64,000 nucleotides of DNA from Asterochloris sp. CNOR1 (GCA_963969365.1 OZ017747.1:2480001-2544000), one strand, 5' to 3'. Shown: positions 23,783-35,760, counted from the first letter of the stretch. The notes: generated by a model not told the origin, from the letters alone. Made by a program: numbers and translations.

Positions 23783-26700
23783 ATGCAGGCCCAGACTGGC
23801 GCACCCAGTCCACTCAGCAGACGGCAGAGCACTGTTTCAAACCCCCGCACAGATGCTTTTGTGCCTCCCCGACCACCTCTCCAGCACACAGCCAGTTCAG
23901 CTGGCAGCCCCAATGCTGGTGCCATTCCCTTGCAAAGCTCTGAGGGCAGGCAGCTGGAGCGGCCAAGGTCAGCAGCTGCGAGTCCTCCAACCAGGTAAGG
24001 GCAGCAAACCCATGGCTGCTCAAACAGGATCACTCAAACAAAGAGAATGATCTCAAGGGTTTGTAGAACCCCAGTAGGCAGGCAGCATGTTGCGGCACAG
24101 GTGCTTGATCTGCACATTGATCCTTCAGCATGGCCTGGGTTTGATACATGGCAACAGCATATCACAAGCAGTGGTGCGCACCCTGCTCTGCAGAGCTCAG
24201 AACCGAGGTCGCACAGAGAAGGCGCCCTCAAGGGAGCCATCAGACGTGGACCTGTCTCACTGGGGCAAGCGCAATATGGATGACGAGGATTATGAGAGGC
24301 AAACATGTTGGTCCCTGTGGTCCTGCCAGTTTGAATGGGTGTGCTGGACTTCTGCTTGGGTTTTGTCTGTGCTTGGCCAGGGTGTCATGATATCCTGCGG
24401 CCCAAGGAGATCTGCAGACAACCCTAGTGCATGAGCGCATGAAACAGCAAGTGTATCAGAAGGATGGTGCCAGCCTGGATGGCGACCACCACCCTGCCTC
24501 TCATGTGCTCCTGCATGTGCTGCAGCGATGCCAGCCACCCCAGCCTGAGCAGCGGGCTGAGTCCCCGTGACATGCGCCCTCGAGTCAAGCCCTGGGACCT
24601 GGAGGAGGGCTTTCGGGTGAGGCAGCGTGATCTGTTGCTGAAGCACCTTGCCAACAGCTTGTCATTCAAGGCTGCTGCGCTTGCCAGGAATCATGCCTCA
24701 CCTTGTCTCTTGCGCATCCTCCATCGACCATGCATTTGTCATTCAAGGCATTGCTAAGAGTCAGGATCCCAGGGCCCACATTCCAGGGGCTGTCCAGTAC
24801 GAAGTCTCAGCCCACTATTTATCTACTCCCACAGCAGGTGCTGGCCTGCCTCTCCTGCCTGACGGCTTCTCACATGAAGCATGTGTCCCTGCGCCTGGCT
24901 GTTCTGGAGTTTCATTCTGCTGCTGTCTGCCTTCACTGCAGTCGCTGGCCTACCACTCCTCCCTGTACTGCCGGGCACAAGCCATGCGCAAGGACGGCAA
25001 GACCCCTGCCAACCACGGCATGGTGGATGACCTGCCGGTCAGGCTGGCCGCGGAGCAGCTGCACACGCTGGCGGGCATGTCGCAGAAGGTGGGCTTGGGT
25101 TTGAGAACAGGTTTGCGGCAGAGAAAATTGCGCGCTTTGGCGGGCATTCTGCAGGAGATGCCAGCACACAAGGTTGGCACAACAAGTGCCTGTGGGTGTC
25201 ACATGGGTGGTCATACCTGTACAGATCCTGGAGGAGGTTATGCCCCTGGGTTCAGCCAGAGTCAGCGGCTGATCCAGTCCCCCTGTGCTTCGCCAGGGCT
25301 GCCAGCAAACACATGTGCAGTGCTGGCCTGTGTCCATGACGATTGGTGGCAGCCAGCTATGCCACCTGAACTGTGCCTGAGCACTCTTGGGCTGCAGCAA
25401 CCCTGTCTGGGGCTGTGCAGCGCCCCATCTGAGACCTTGTGTGTGTGCCTGACAGGTCCAGGAGGCCATCCAGCACAGCAGGAAGGTGTTTGAGCACCAG
25501 CAGCTGCTGAGCGAGCGGGGATTGCTTCGCAAAGTGCTCAAGGGGTGGCTGACACACAAGTAAGGGCTGACAACACTAGGTTCTTCAGAAAGCCTCCCCT
25601 CCTCCTCTTGAGCATTGTCCTGCTTCATGCTGCACATCAGAGCTCACAGCAGCTGCTTTGATGATGCTCACAGTCATTGAGCTGGGAAAAAGTGCCCAAT
25701 GCCGGTTTTAAAGCCCAAGCAATGCACATGTACGCCTGACGGTTGTGCATCCAGATCCTCAAGAGATCTAACTCCTCCCACTCACCACTGTGCAGGCAGT
25801 TGCATGTGGGTAAGCGCCTCACGCTGGCGCGTGCTGTGGCCAGGATCCGGCGGAGCACGCTGTCGCGCTGCTTCCACCTGTGGAGGGACCGCTTCGGGGA
25901 GGTAGACGACTACGCCCGCAAGCGCAAGCAGGTGGGCGCCTCTTGCTGCAGGTGCTGCCCATCTGGCTCCCATTTGCCTTGCAGTCTAGTGATATCACCA
26001 CTTGGCTGCCTTGTACTCCTGTCCAGCAGATGGCCAGGCATCAGCCTGTACACCTCAAGGGCACCCCTGCAGCCTGTGCTCCTCTGAGGCAAGCAGTGTG
26101 TTGCGCAGCCAACCAGTAAACCAGCAGCCATGGGTGCACCCTGCTCACCTGCTGGACTGCTCAGCGGGATGCCCCACCCTGGAGCCGTCCGTGAAGCAGG
26201 GCAAAGCGGCAGCGCCATCTACACGCCGCCTGGGCAGCAACACGCCTCGAGTGCTGTGCAGAAAGCTGCTGGTACTTCCCTCGCCTGCCTGATGTCTGTG
26301 CCTCGTGCTGGCCTGCAGTGCGAGCTGGTGGTGAGGCACGGCCTCCTGCGGCGCTGCTTCGCAGTGTGGCAACACATCTGCGAGGAGCGGGACTGGAAGA
26401 CCCAGCTGGCCACGCGGGACAATGAGATCCGGCGCCTGGACCGCGAGGCAAGCTCAGTGGCTCTCCTGTCCTGCGGTTAGGAACTTGAGTGCATTGCTGC
26501 CACCCTCCAGGGGGCCATGGCATGTGGCCAGACCTGACCTGGCAAGCTCCATCAGCCCTCTGGTGCATGCACAGCCGCCAGGCTGCAGGCAGAGGCTTCA
26601 CTGTGCTGCCTGGCGCTTGATTGCTGCAACTAGCGGCTGGAGGGTTGCGAGAGCTCGTGCACATGTGTGCGGCAAGCACAGCAAGCTGGACATGTGGGTA

Positions 26701-29700
26701 CCCAGGTATGTGCGGTGCAGGAGTCTGTGTGTGACAGCCCATGTTCCTGTATGCAGTTTTGCAAGCTGGAGATGCAGTTGCTTGTGTGGCACATGCTGAT
26801 GTCTGCATAGTGTTGCAAGCTGCTGTGACAGTGCATGTCCCGGTCTGTGCAGTACCGCAAGCTGGAGATGAGGCCAGTATATGTCATGAGCCGCCGCCGG
26901 CTGCGGCGGTGCCTGGAGGAGTGGCAGGTGCAAGCTCGACTGCATGCTGCCCGCAAGCAGCGGGCTGCCCAGGCTGCCCAGATGCAGCGGCGGCATCTGC
27001 TGGAAAATAGCTTTGTCAGCTGGTGGGTGCACGTTCCTGTCCTATATCTGGACATTGCAGGCTGCTGCCCGGATGTGGCGGCAGCACCTGCTAAAGGCGG
27101 GCTTCTCCAGCTGGTGGATGGGTATTGTAGAGCTTGTCCAGGCACTGGCAGGCTAACAGGCACTGGCAGGCTCACTTGTGGGCCTTGGAGGCGGCCCCCT
27201 GGCCTTGTCACAAGTCTCATCAACTAGCACAGTAGCTCTCGCTTGCTGTGGGCAGCTTTCGCAATGCTGGGAAGCCTGCTGCCTGCCTTGTGCATGTGAC
27301 CGGCAAGTCCTGCAGTCTCAACCTCTGCACCTGGAGCTGCCGACCTGCCATCCAGTTCAGAGCGGTGTCTCAAACCTGCCTGCAGGCTGGAGGGTTCTCA
27401 GGGGCAGCACCATAGGTGTCGCAGGCAGCAGGGTCTGCACAAGAAGCTGCAGAAGGCCAAGCTGCTGCGCATCGTGGGCGCATGGACCAACCTTGTTGGC
27501 TCCAGGGCTCGCAAGCAGAAGGGTCTGCACGCTGCTGCTGCTCTGTACCAGCATCACCAGCAGGTGGGTTGAGCAACTGCACTGGCCAGAGCAGACAGCG
27601 GACTTGGACCAGCCACCAGCAGGGTGGGGTGGCGCCGTGCGCCTCATCATGGCCTGACCCCTGCATGTGTGGCGCCCAATGCAGGCACTAGAGAGATGGG
27701 CAGCAGACTGCTGACTGCGCCGCTAAGGTCTGACACAATGGACGTCCTTCCTACAGGGCAAGGCCTGGAGTCGGTGGCTGCAATTGCACGCCCGTGCGCT
27801 CCAGCGCCAAGCTGCAGAACGGGGCACCTGGCAGCGTCCGCGCCTGGCCTGCTCCTTCTATGGCTGGCTGGAGGAGGCCAAGCACCGCAGGAGGGTCAGG
27901 GCGCTGCAGCGACAGAATGTGGCCAAGCGCAGCACCAGGCAAGCCCACTGCGATCTGGCAGTTGCCCATGTGGGAGCGCCTTCCCTTGGCTGAGGCCTGC
28001 AAATGCTCAGCACTGCACAGTGCAAGCTCTGGCTGTGGCCTTCTCAGGGCAAAAGCAGGGTGCTGAATTCCTGCACAAGGCTGGTCACACCTTGCAGCTC
28101 ACCCTTGAGGAACGTGCGCCGTCAGCCCCTGGCTGGCCACAGTGCTCATTTCATGTTTGATGAGATGCAGGGCCTTAAGCTCTGGCTGGCTGTGCCCCCA
28201 CTTAGTGGCTCTCTGCAGGCTGGCAGACAAGGCTTTCTGCGTGTGGATGTACTGGCTGCCATGCCGCTGCCCAAGGGCTGGCTGTTGCAGCCTGATAAGG
28301 TTGTGCTGCCCAGCATCAGCCCTTGTGCGGCAGCCACTTTGTCCAGCAAGCTCCACAACACACTTGCCCCACAGGATGCTGCGCCTGATGGTGGGCAAGC
28401 CTGGAACCTTTCGTGTTGCCTGCTCTCAGTCTTGTGGCACATGCAGGCTGGCAGGCAAAGTCTTCTGCGCGTGGGTATGGGCAGGCCTGCAACCAACTTG
28501 ATTTACTCTCTCAAGGAGGCTTTCAATCTCCACATGCAGGCTGGCAGGTGAGGTCTTCCGAGCGTGGAAGAACGTGTTGGTGGACATGCGCCTGGACAAG
28601 GCCCACGTGGAGCAGGCGGCCCTGCAGGCCCAGCTGGCCCAGCAGCGCGCAGAGAATGAACGCCTGCGCCGCGACAATGAGCGCTTCGTGCGCCTGATCG
28701 ACAGTGGGGAGTGGGGGCGTGGGCGGGTGTCCGAGCTGATGCAGGCAGGCAAGCATGTGGGCCCCCAATTGGAATACTTTGCGGCTGCCAGGAGCTCTGC
28801 AGGGATGGGCTCTCTGGGCCAATTGGGGCCCTTTGCACACCTGCCTGCCTGCTCGCAGCTGTCTGGGCCCACAGATGCCAAGGTCCACGGCTGTCAAGGT
28901 TCCACAGCCTGGTAAGGTCTCCCTGTGGGCTTGCTGAAGCTGTCCGTGGCTAGCTGGGGCTCTTTGCAGGGTTCACAGCTGAGAAGCTTTGCGCCTGCCA
29001 GGGGTTCTGCAGCCTAGGTTGGGCTCAATCTGTCCCTGGCGGTGTTTGCTGCATGTCTGCTGGCAATGCTTCGGGCCACAGGAATGGAGCTTTGCGCTTG
29101 CCAGGGGTTTTACAGCTCAGGTGGGGCTCTCTGTATGCCTGCATGCCTGCTGGCCCCTGCAGCTGACTTTGGCCTTGGAATGCATGGCTTGCCTCCTGTG
29201 AAGGTCATTGTGAGCACCTAGCCATCTAATTCCCTGCCAGCAGATTGGTTCTAGCTGCGCTGTGCCTTGAAACCTGCTACATGCATGTTTCAGAGAGGGC
29301 GACTTTGGCAGAGTGGGTCAGGCAGCTTCTCCTCGGAACTTTGAGCCATGCTGCAGGGGAGGTGCTCAAGGGCGAGCGCGATGCGCTGCTCAAGCTGGTG
29401 CAGGCCCTGCGCAGGGAGTATGAGGCTGTGCAGCTGGCCAAGACGGGGCAGCAAGCAGAGCTGCAGAGCATCAAGGTCAGCTCATGCAGGCGTGGATTGT
29501 ACCTTCATTGACCTGCTAGCTGAGGCTGCATGGGGCGCAGCTTAGCTGGCTTTGCATGCAGGGGGTGCTGCTACTTTGTGGACTGAGGAGGTGTTGAGCA
29601 CAGCTCGGAACCAGCTGCAACGCTGTCACAATGGGTGTTGTGCATAGGCTTGACGCAGCATCTGTACCAGGATCATCCCCCAAAGGTGCTGGCTGTGTCC

Positions 29701-30822
29701 CAGAGGCACCACCAGCTTTGCAAACTGGACTGACTGAACCTGCCAGTATGATGCAGGAGCGCATGCTGGCAGGTGGGTCTGCTCGCAACCGCATGCTGGT
29801 CAAGGGGGGTTCCTCCTTCAATGCGCTGGTGCGGGCGCTGAAGCAGGACGTGGTCACCGGGGCAGCCCCCAAAGCCATCCGCAATGAACAGCTAATGTAT
29901 GACGTGGACAGAGTGAGTCTAGTAAATCAACCGGCAGCTCTGGAGACAACAGCGCTTCAGGCTGATCATCTCAAGTCCGGCATTTTCCTTAAGTGTGCCG
30001 CAATCAATGTGTTCAAGCAGGCAAGACCCAGTGATGGGATCATGAGGGGTGGCCAGACAGGGGCTCAAGCAGCAGCGCACAGGCAGATGCAGCAGGGTAC
30101 CTGTGTGGTGTACTCAAATCAGACTTCTGGTGGCAGAGTGCCACATAAGACTGAGAATGAGGCTGTCCTTGGCTTCATCAACTCACAGCCTGTCTGTCAC
30201 TGCAGCTCTCCATGGATCATGTGGCTGTCTTCCCAGATGGGGAGCTCAATGTGCAAGCTGCCAGGAGCAGGGATGCCTCACCTGTTTTCCGGCAGCCTCG
30301 TTCTGCAGCTGTGCAGCGGGTGCGGGTGCCCAGTGAACTGGCTGCTATGGGCGCCTGCAACTTAGGGTGGGTCATGCAGTGCAGCAGCTGCGGTGGGCGC
30401 TTCGTATCAGTGCATGCTCTGGCCATCAGCTCTGTCAGGACTCCTGTCAGCCATCTGTTGCCTTCCTGTAGTGCCATGGTTGCGCTTCTGCTGTGCTCAT
30501 ACCAGCACCTGTGCCCAGGGCTCAGGTGCTGCTTCTTGCTATGACCTATGGCAGCGGTGTCACAGCTGATGCTGGCCTGCATCTTGATCTCAGGACCTGT
30601 GATCCTGTATGCAGGGGTCGGGCTGCGTCCATGGTGGGCGGGCGCAGCCATGCAGTCGCCAGGGGCAGCCCTGCAGAGACTCAAACAGCCCAAGTGCGAT
30701 CAGGGTCAACAACGCCTTCTCAGGCAGTCGTGACAGCCTTGGGGCAGCTGACAAGCAAGGAGGTTGAGACCTTGCAGCGGGCCCTGCAGCAAGGCCAGCA
30801 GCAGCCTGCGCCTCCTTCTTAG
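23783..30822 (+). CDS. Sfi1-type centrin-binding Trp-repeat and coiled-coil protein
   Basis: Exons: 23783-23994, 24194-24298, 24526-24616, 24942-25088, 25456-25559, 25796-25931, 26319-26447, 26853-27022, 27386-27563, 27757-27938, 28540-28748, 29357-29475, 29757-29912, 30206-30366, 30615-30822; 768 residues with every junction in phase. The N-terminal ~130 residues are Pro/Ser-rich. Residues ~200-500 are helical with repeated CFxxW-like cores: KVLKGW216, CFHLW249, CFAVW282, CLEEW332, SFVSW365, IVGAW398, SRW431, FYGW461, VFRAW494. The spacing is 33, 33, 50, 33, 33, 33, 30, 33, the repeat length known for Sfi1, which binds centrin along a long helix at spindle poles or basal bodies. A coiled coil follows, then a Ser/Gln-rich tail. 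Four introns begin GC (24299, 26448, 27939, 28749). The exact orthologue is not recognised; centrin binding is inferred. Confidence 0.85.
26727..26778 (+). repeat. Decayed copy of Sfi1-like exon 8 acceptor end
   Basis: tgacagcccatgttcctgta...gcaagctggagatgcag parallels 26823-26873 (tgacagtgcatgtcccggtc...gcaagctggagatgagg), the acceptor and start of exon 26853-27022, and sits just upstream in the intron. Confidence 0.8.
27061..27125 (+). repeat. Decayed copy of Sfi1-like exon 8 donor end
   Basis: Would read WRQHLLKAGFSSWW, like MQRRHLLENSFVSW at the end of exon 26853-27022. Its flanking sites do not give a phase compatible with the neighbouring exons, so it is scored as intronic. Confidence 0.65.
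28211..28590 (+). repeat. Three-copy array ending in Sfi1-like exon 11 acceptor end
   Basis: Units at about 28211-28255, 28438-28486 and 28531-28590 each begin tgcaggctggcag and continue with a version of gaggtcttccgagcgtgg. The last is the used acceptor and exon start; the first two are intronic and decayed. Confidence 0.85.
28777..29138 (+). repeat. Three-copy intronic repeat
   Basis: Units at about 28777-28821, 28985-29040 and 29086-29138 share ctttgcg(g/c/c)(c/c/t)(t)gccagg followed by a tctgcag-like end and a gggctc segment. All lie in one intron of the Sfi1-like gene; no exon counterpart was found. Confidence 0.65.
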
Positions 30823-31876
30823 CGCAGGCCAAAGAGGATGGAGCCACACTCAAGGGCAGACAGTTGCCCTTGCTTGACATTACAACATGCAAACAACCGG
30901 GCACTGGACAGCTATGCTGGACACATTTGTAGTGCTGAAAGCAGGCAGGCTGGCCTGGCAAGCAGACAAACTGACTCCAGTGTACAAAGCACTATCAAAC
31001 AAGCTTGCAGGCTGTGCCACTGCAGCCTACCCACTTACTGTAGAGCAGTTGCTCAGCAAAGGGTGAAGCATGCCTGTCCACAGCAGCCACATGCACACAA
31101 GGCAGGCCATCCTTGCACCACATGTGAGGAAAATGCGCTCCAGATTTGCATATGCTGTGAGGCCACTGATGGCATACTGATCTGCTGGCAGCCTGCAGAG
31201 GGGCTCAGCAAGCAGGCTGACCAGAGCTCGCCAACTGGGGGCAGGACCTTGGTGGGCTTGAGGAGCTGTGCCGCCAGCAACTCTGAACTATCATATGCCA
31301 TGGCTACTGCAGCACAGAGCCTTATCATCTACAATAGCTTGCTAAAGTAAGGGCAGTTGACCTGTGAGACGCACAGATCACAGGAACAAAACCCACTAGC
31401 TGTGCATAACACATCTGTATGTACATTGCTACCTCAATGCGCTGCCGAACTGCAGCTTCAGGAGGTGGGGGGCCCGGAGAGGCCCCAACCTTTCCCACAC
31501 TGCCAAACTTGGGAGTCTCAAGCACGCGGATGTCTTGTCAAAATTGCATCGCCTGCCTGCTCTGCTGCCCCCAGTTGGTTCTCATCGAAGCTTCTGCTGG
31601 GCCTCCCTGACCAGCTTCCCATATATGTCAATATAGACTCACCTGCCATGTGTAAAATGGCAGATAACTCTTATAACCCAGCTCTGCAGAGTGTCAGAGA
31701 TCTTCAGGCAGAGTCTTGGAGCCAGAATCTGAGCTTAAGCTTACAAACAAACGTGAGGAGGGTAGTGGAGTACATTGACCAGGTCAAGTATTGGCAACTG
31801 CCAGCCTGGCGGCTGCTGGCAGCTCAAGACAATCTCTTCAAACACCGGGAGAAGCCCTGGTCGTCTGAGAGCTGAA
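30823..31876. other. Intergenic region, Sfi1-like / ITPK4-like
   Basis: About 1.05 kb between two plus-strand genes, containing the 3' UTR of the first and the promoter of the second. A weak minus-strand coding signal lies inside it (next entry). No repeat or RNA gene is recognised. Confidence 0.5.
31248..31525 (-). CDS. Possible small minus-strand gene (weak)
   Basis: Two protein-like stretches lie on the minus strand: 31525-31433, reading VLETPKFGSVGKVG...EAAVRQRIE before a GT, and 31328-31248, reading SSELLAAQLLKPTK after an AG. Their phases are compatible, but I find no ATG attached to the first and no convincing 3' end. Composition and absence of stops are the only evidence; it could be chance. 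Confidence 0.2.
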
Positions 31877-34797
31877 ATGTGGGACCCGCCATTCACCCAG
31901 CCCAAGACTGTGGCATCTCTGGCCGTTAGAGCCGTGATTATTCATGCAGATTTGCTGGCAGCCAGAGCAGGTAAGTGCATCTGTACTGCCTCCCCTATTG
32001 AAACCCGGATCTACAAGTTAGGCTATCTGATCGCAGGTGCTCCAGTCACCCTGGAGCAGCTGCTGCAGCGCCTAGTGCTTGGCAATGTGGCCATGACAGC
32101 GCTGTTTCTGGCCGTGTCTGCAGCAGCTTTTGTTGAGCAGCAACAGAGGCTGGCAGGCCTTGTCATGCCTGACAGCATGGTAGTGCAGGCCGCTCAACCA
32201 GGGACAGTGCAGCTCAGTCTGACGTGAGGCCTCTAGTGAGGCTGCTATCTTTATAGCAAGCAACCGTGGATCTTCTTGGAGTGAAACGACATGTGCAGGC
32301 CAGGCAACAGGACCAATTGTGTACATCTGCTGCTGCAGACTTGCTGTGGAGGCTGCAGGGGTGCCTGCCCAGCAGACGGTCCTGGTCGTGCCCCGAGAGC
32401 GGGATGCTAGCCTGGATGTGGCCTGCCAGCTGCTAGACCTGCAGACTGCAGTGCTGGTGCCTGCAGCCTCCCAGGTCAGCACCTCATGCAGCTTCATGTG
32501 AGCTGGTCGCTGCCATGACAGACAGTGGTCGTTGTCAGCACCCTGCGGCAATTCAGTGCGAGTTGATTGCTGATTTGGCAACCGAAGACTGGCAGCCCTG
32601 CAGCCAGGTGCATGCGTGCGAAACAGCAGCTTCGCCAGCCCACACGTACCTGAGCTGTCTGCTCGACCCTGCGCAGAGTGCAGAGCCAGGCCAGACCCTC
32701 CACCTGAGGCGTCTTGAGGACCTTTTCGTGCTCATTGCGCACAGCCATTCGCGCCAAGAGCCATCTGGCCAGGCCAGCCAATTGACCAGCTCTGGCCCCC
32801 AGGCAGCAGTCAGCAGTCCCCCAGCGCTTGTTGTGGGACACCTGATGAAGCCCTCACGGGAGCGGGACCTGGCCAGCCGGGGCTTGCTGCCCCTTGTGCC
32901 CCAGCATGGCATCAGCTTTGTGCCCATTGACACTGCGCTGCTGCTGGAGCAGCAGGGGCCCTTTGATGCGCTGCTGCATAAGGTGAGCAAGGGCAAGGAA
33001 CCTTGGCAGTCTCACATGGTGTGCACAGGAAGGCTGGAACCCAAGCAGACTTGCTCAGCTGCGCAGGAGGTTGGCTGGACCTGCTGCCAAGCATAGCCCT
33101 GCTGCAGATTGTATCTCGGCAGAACAGGGTTTGTCCATGCTGTGGCTGCAGGCAACTGATGACCTGGTCAGCAGGGGCCCTGGGCAGCTGCCAGCTTTTT
33201 CTGCAAGCGTTCTGGCGTTGGAGGCCTACTGCAGAGCGCACCCCCAGACACGTATCATTGAGCCTTTGGCCATGCTTGAGCAGGTCAGAAAGCAACCTTG
33301 TGCCAGACAGCCTGTGCAAGAAGTTTCAAAGCGCTGCCACGCAGCGGCCATCAGCTGCTTCCATTCAGCTCCTGACCATCCCCCTGCATCCCCTGAAGCG
33401 CTGACAGATGGTGACAAGGTGTGCCTGCATGACGCTGCTAGCCTGCCTACTGCTGGCTTTTGGCTGAGAATGTGTGCAAATCAGCGCTGCTGCCTCTGTC
33501 TGCGACATCAACAGGCTTCTGGCAAATGCTGTGTGTCACTGCTTCAGCAGGTGCTGGACCGGCGAGCCATGTCGGCACTGTTTGACCGCGTGGCTGCCGC
33601 TGCTTGCCAGGCTGGCCTCAACCTTCACAGCCTTCCATGTCTTCAGGTGACTGCAGCTGCACTATGTGAGGCTGTGCAGTCTGGCCAGGTTGTTGCTGCA
33701 AGCCTGCAGGCATCTTCGAGATGTTGCCATGCTGTACTGCAGCAAGTGCAGGGGCAGCATGCACCACTCATTAGCTTGTCTGGAGTGCTGCTGCATGCAG
33801 CTGTGCTGACTGCCCCCTCCTCTCTGCAGCTAACCAGCCTTCCACCCCCAGACGAGCTGCTCGGCAGGCTCAGTGCTGCCGGCATCTCCCTGCCGGCCAT
33901 CTTGAAGTCGGCGGTGGCGTGCGGTGTGGCAGAGGCACACAAGATGGCGATTGCCTTGCGGCCAGAGGGCTTGTCTGAGGTGGACGTCCCCATGCCAGCT
34001 TGCGTGCAGCCTTTTGTGGACCATGGGGCCGTCATTCACAAGATATATGCAGCAGGGGGACAGGTGTGTCTGCCACTGCACTGAGTGGGCCATGCCTCTT
34101 TGCTGCGCACAAGGCCAATCAGCCTGCTGCTGTGCATCCTGCACCTCCACCACAATCCTGTGCTGCATGAGGAACGCAAGCTGCCTTCTGCCCTTCAGGT
34201 GTTCCAATCCCAAAAGGCCTCTGTTCGCGACCTGCGACCTTGGTTGAGACAGAGTCAAGACAATGGAGCTGCAGCGCCAGCAGTCCTCAACTTTGACAGC
34301 CTGCACAGCCTGCCTGCTGCCGTGGAGGCGAGCATCAAAGGTGCCACAATGAAGGCTTGGCCTGTTTGTGCGTGGACGCCTGCTGAGGCTATGACTGGCT
34401 GTCTGCAGGCACTCAGAACGTGCCGGATGCAGTGATGCAGCAGGTTGCTGGGCTCCTGCAGGCAGAGCTAGGGCTGCTGCTGTTTGGCTTTGATCTCATC
34501 ATAGATGCAGAAGGTGGGCCCTGCTATCAACATGATGTTCAACCACTGCGTTGCTGGTATGTGATGCTGCACCAGGAAGTTCTCACCTCTGCTGCCAGCA
34601 AGGCCTACGCAGATGATGTGTGTTGGTGACTGTCGTCACGACTTGTTGTGCCTGAACACATTCATGCAGTGTGTACTTGTGATGCAGGCCGTTTGTTCAT
34701 CATTGACGTGAATTATTTCCCCTCCTTCAAGGGCATCAATGCAGCCCCAGCCGCCCTGGCAGCTGCCATTCGAGGCAGATGTTGCACAGCGAGCTGA
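31877..34797 (+). CDS. ITPK: Inositol tetrakisphosphate / trisphosphate 5/6-kinase, ITPK4-like, ATP-grasp
   Basis: Phosphorylates inositol phosphates on the route to phytate and pyrophosphates (family knowledge). Exons: 31877-31970, 32037-32223, 32339-32474, 32539-32982 (start could be 32557), 33152-33283, 33551-33646, 33830-34063, 34199-34340, 34409-34513, 34688-34797; 559 residues, in phase throughout. The first ~230 residues form the extra N-terminal domain seen in plant ITPK4. Then come MKPSRERDLASRG (~242), GPFDALLHK, RIIEPLAML, the ATP-grasp core SLPAILKSAVACGVAEAHKM, PMPACVQPFVDHG...HKIY, LFGFDLII, and the metal site FIIDVNYFPSFKGIN (D530, N532). In ordinary ITPKs the lysine region reads VCKPLVADGSAKSHELS; the KSAVACGVAEAH version matches ITPK4 KPQVACGVADAH. 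It stops 113 bases before the next gene on the same strand. Confidence 0.93.
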
Positions 34798-34910
34798 AGA
34801 TAAGCTGTGTTGCTGCACAGCTTGCCGTTTCAATGATGAGCTACCCCACCACAAGAGCTGGGCTCACACAGCTGCGCAGGCTGTGCTGGTGCATTTAGCA
34901 GCGCTGCAGC

Positions 34911-35684
34911 ATGAGTGCATACATGAAATCTTTGCCCAGTTCTGCTGCCCAACAGCAACAGGAGCCCATCGCTTCCCATTCGCCTCATACCAGTGTGAAT
35001 TGGAATGCTTGCCGCTTATTTTGGCGCAGCATGCAGGCGGATTTTTCCCCTCTTGGAGCTGGGCAAAGGGTATGCGACATAGGCTCACCCGTCAGATCAA
35101 TGCAATTGACGCATGCAGCGGTCCATTGATCCAGAGATCCGTGCCCTAGCAAAGGAGGTGGCATCAGCGAGCCAAGGGCTCAGGGGACAAGTTGCAGATG
35201 CCACCACAGACCTGCACAGCGTCAGGGTGCGTGACTCTTGATCTGAATGCGTCAGGATGGCTGACATGCTGGCGCATGGCTGCAGGAGCATTTTAGGCGC
35301 ACCTTGCCAATCCTGGTGCAGCTGCGTCATGAGGTTGCCCAGCTGCAAGAAAAGGCACAGGTTGGCTGCCAGTCCTCAGCTTGAAGGGCGGCATCATGCA
35401 ATTTAGGGCGCTTGTCTTCAAGCTTGTGCTGATAGGCCGTGTGGCAGCCGTCCCGGCAAGCAGGCATGAAGACATGTCACTGCGCTGAAATGCAGGCTGC
35501 TGCCCTGCAAGCCGACGGCGCCATCGAGACTCTGCATGCTGCAACTCGATCAGGAACAGTGTCATTGGCACAGGCCTCCGCCATTGTTGACCGCTGCAGA
35601 CTTGCTATGCATTCTGTGTCATCAGAGCCTGAGCAGGGTGCCCTCACCAGATTTAAACAGGCAGTCAACAGGCAAAGGAAGTGA
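34911..35684 (+). CDS. Small coiled-coil protein, function not recognised
   Basis: Four exons, 34911-35069, 35119-35226, 35286-35360, 35496-35684, all phase 0, give 176 residues ending NRQRK. The first ~50 residues are Ser/Gln-rich. From DPEIRALAKEVA onward it is predicted helix with heptad-like spacing (SVREHFRRTLPILVQLRHE, then AQLQEKAQ) and a basic C-terminus. There is no signal peptide or membrane segment. The length and pattern recall small subunits of coiled-coil complexes (augmin, BLOC, kinetochore), but I cannot assign it. It starts 113 bases after the ITPK stop and ends 76 bases from the NYN gene, an unusually tight position. Confidence 0.75.
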
Positions 35685-35760
35685 GAATGGCATTGGGCTG
35701 CAGCCTGCTGATGTGACATCCTTGCGCTGCCTGACAGTGATGATGGTACTGTAGAGCAAG

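Noticed and set aside
27061-27125. Additional Trp-repeat exon (WRQHLLKAGFSSWW) in the Sfi1-like gene
   Set aside because: Phase of its acceptor is incompatible with the preceding exon, whereas skipping it gives perfect phase and the 33-residue spacing. Scored as a decayed copy of the preceding exon end.
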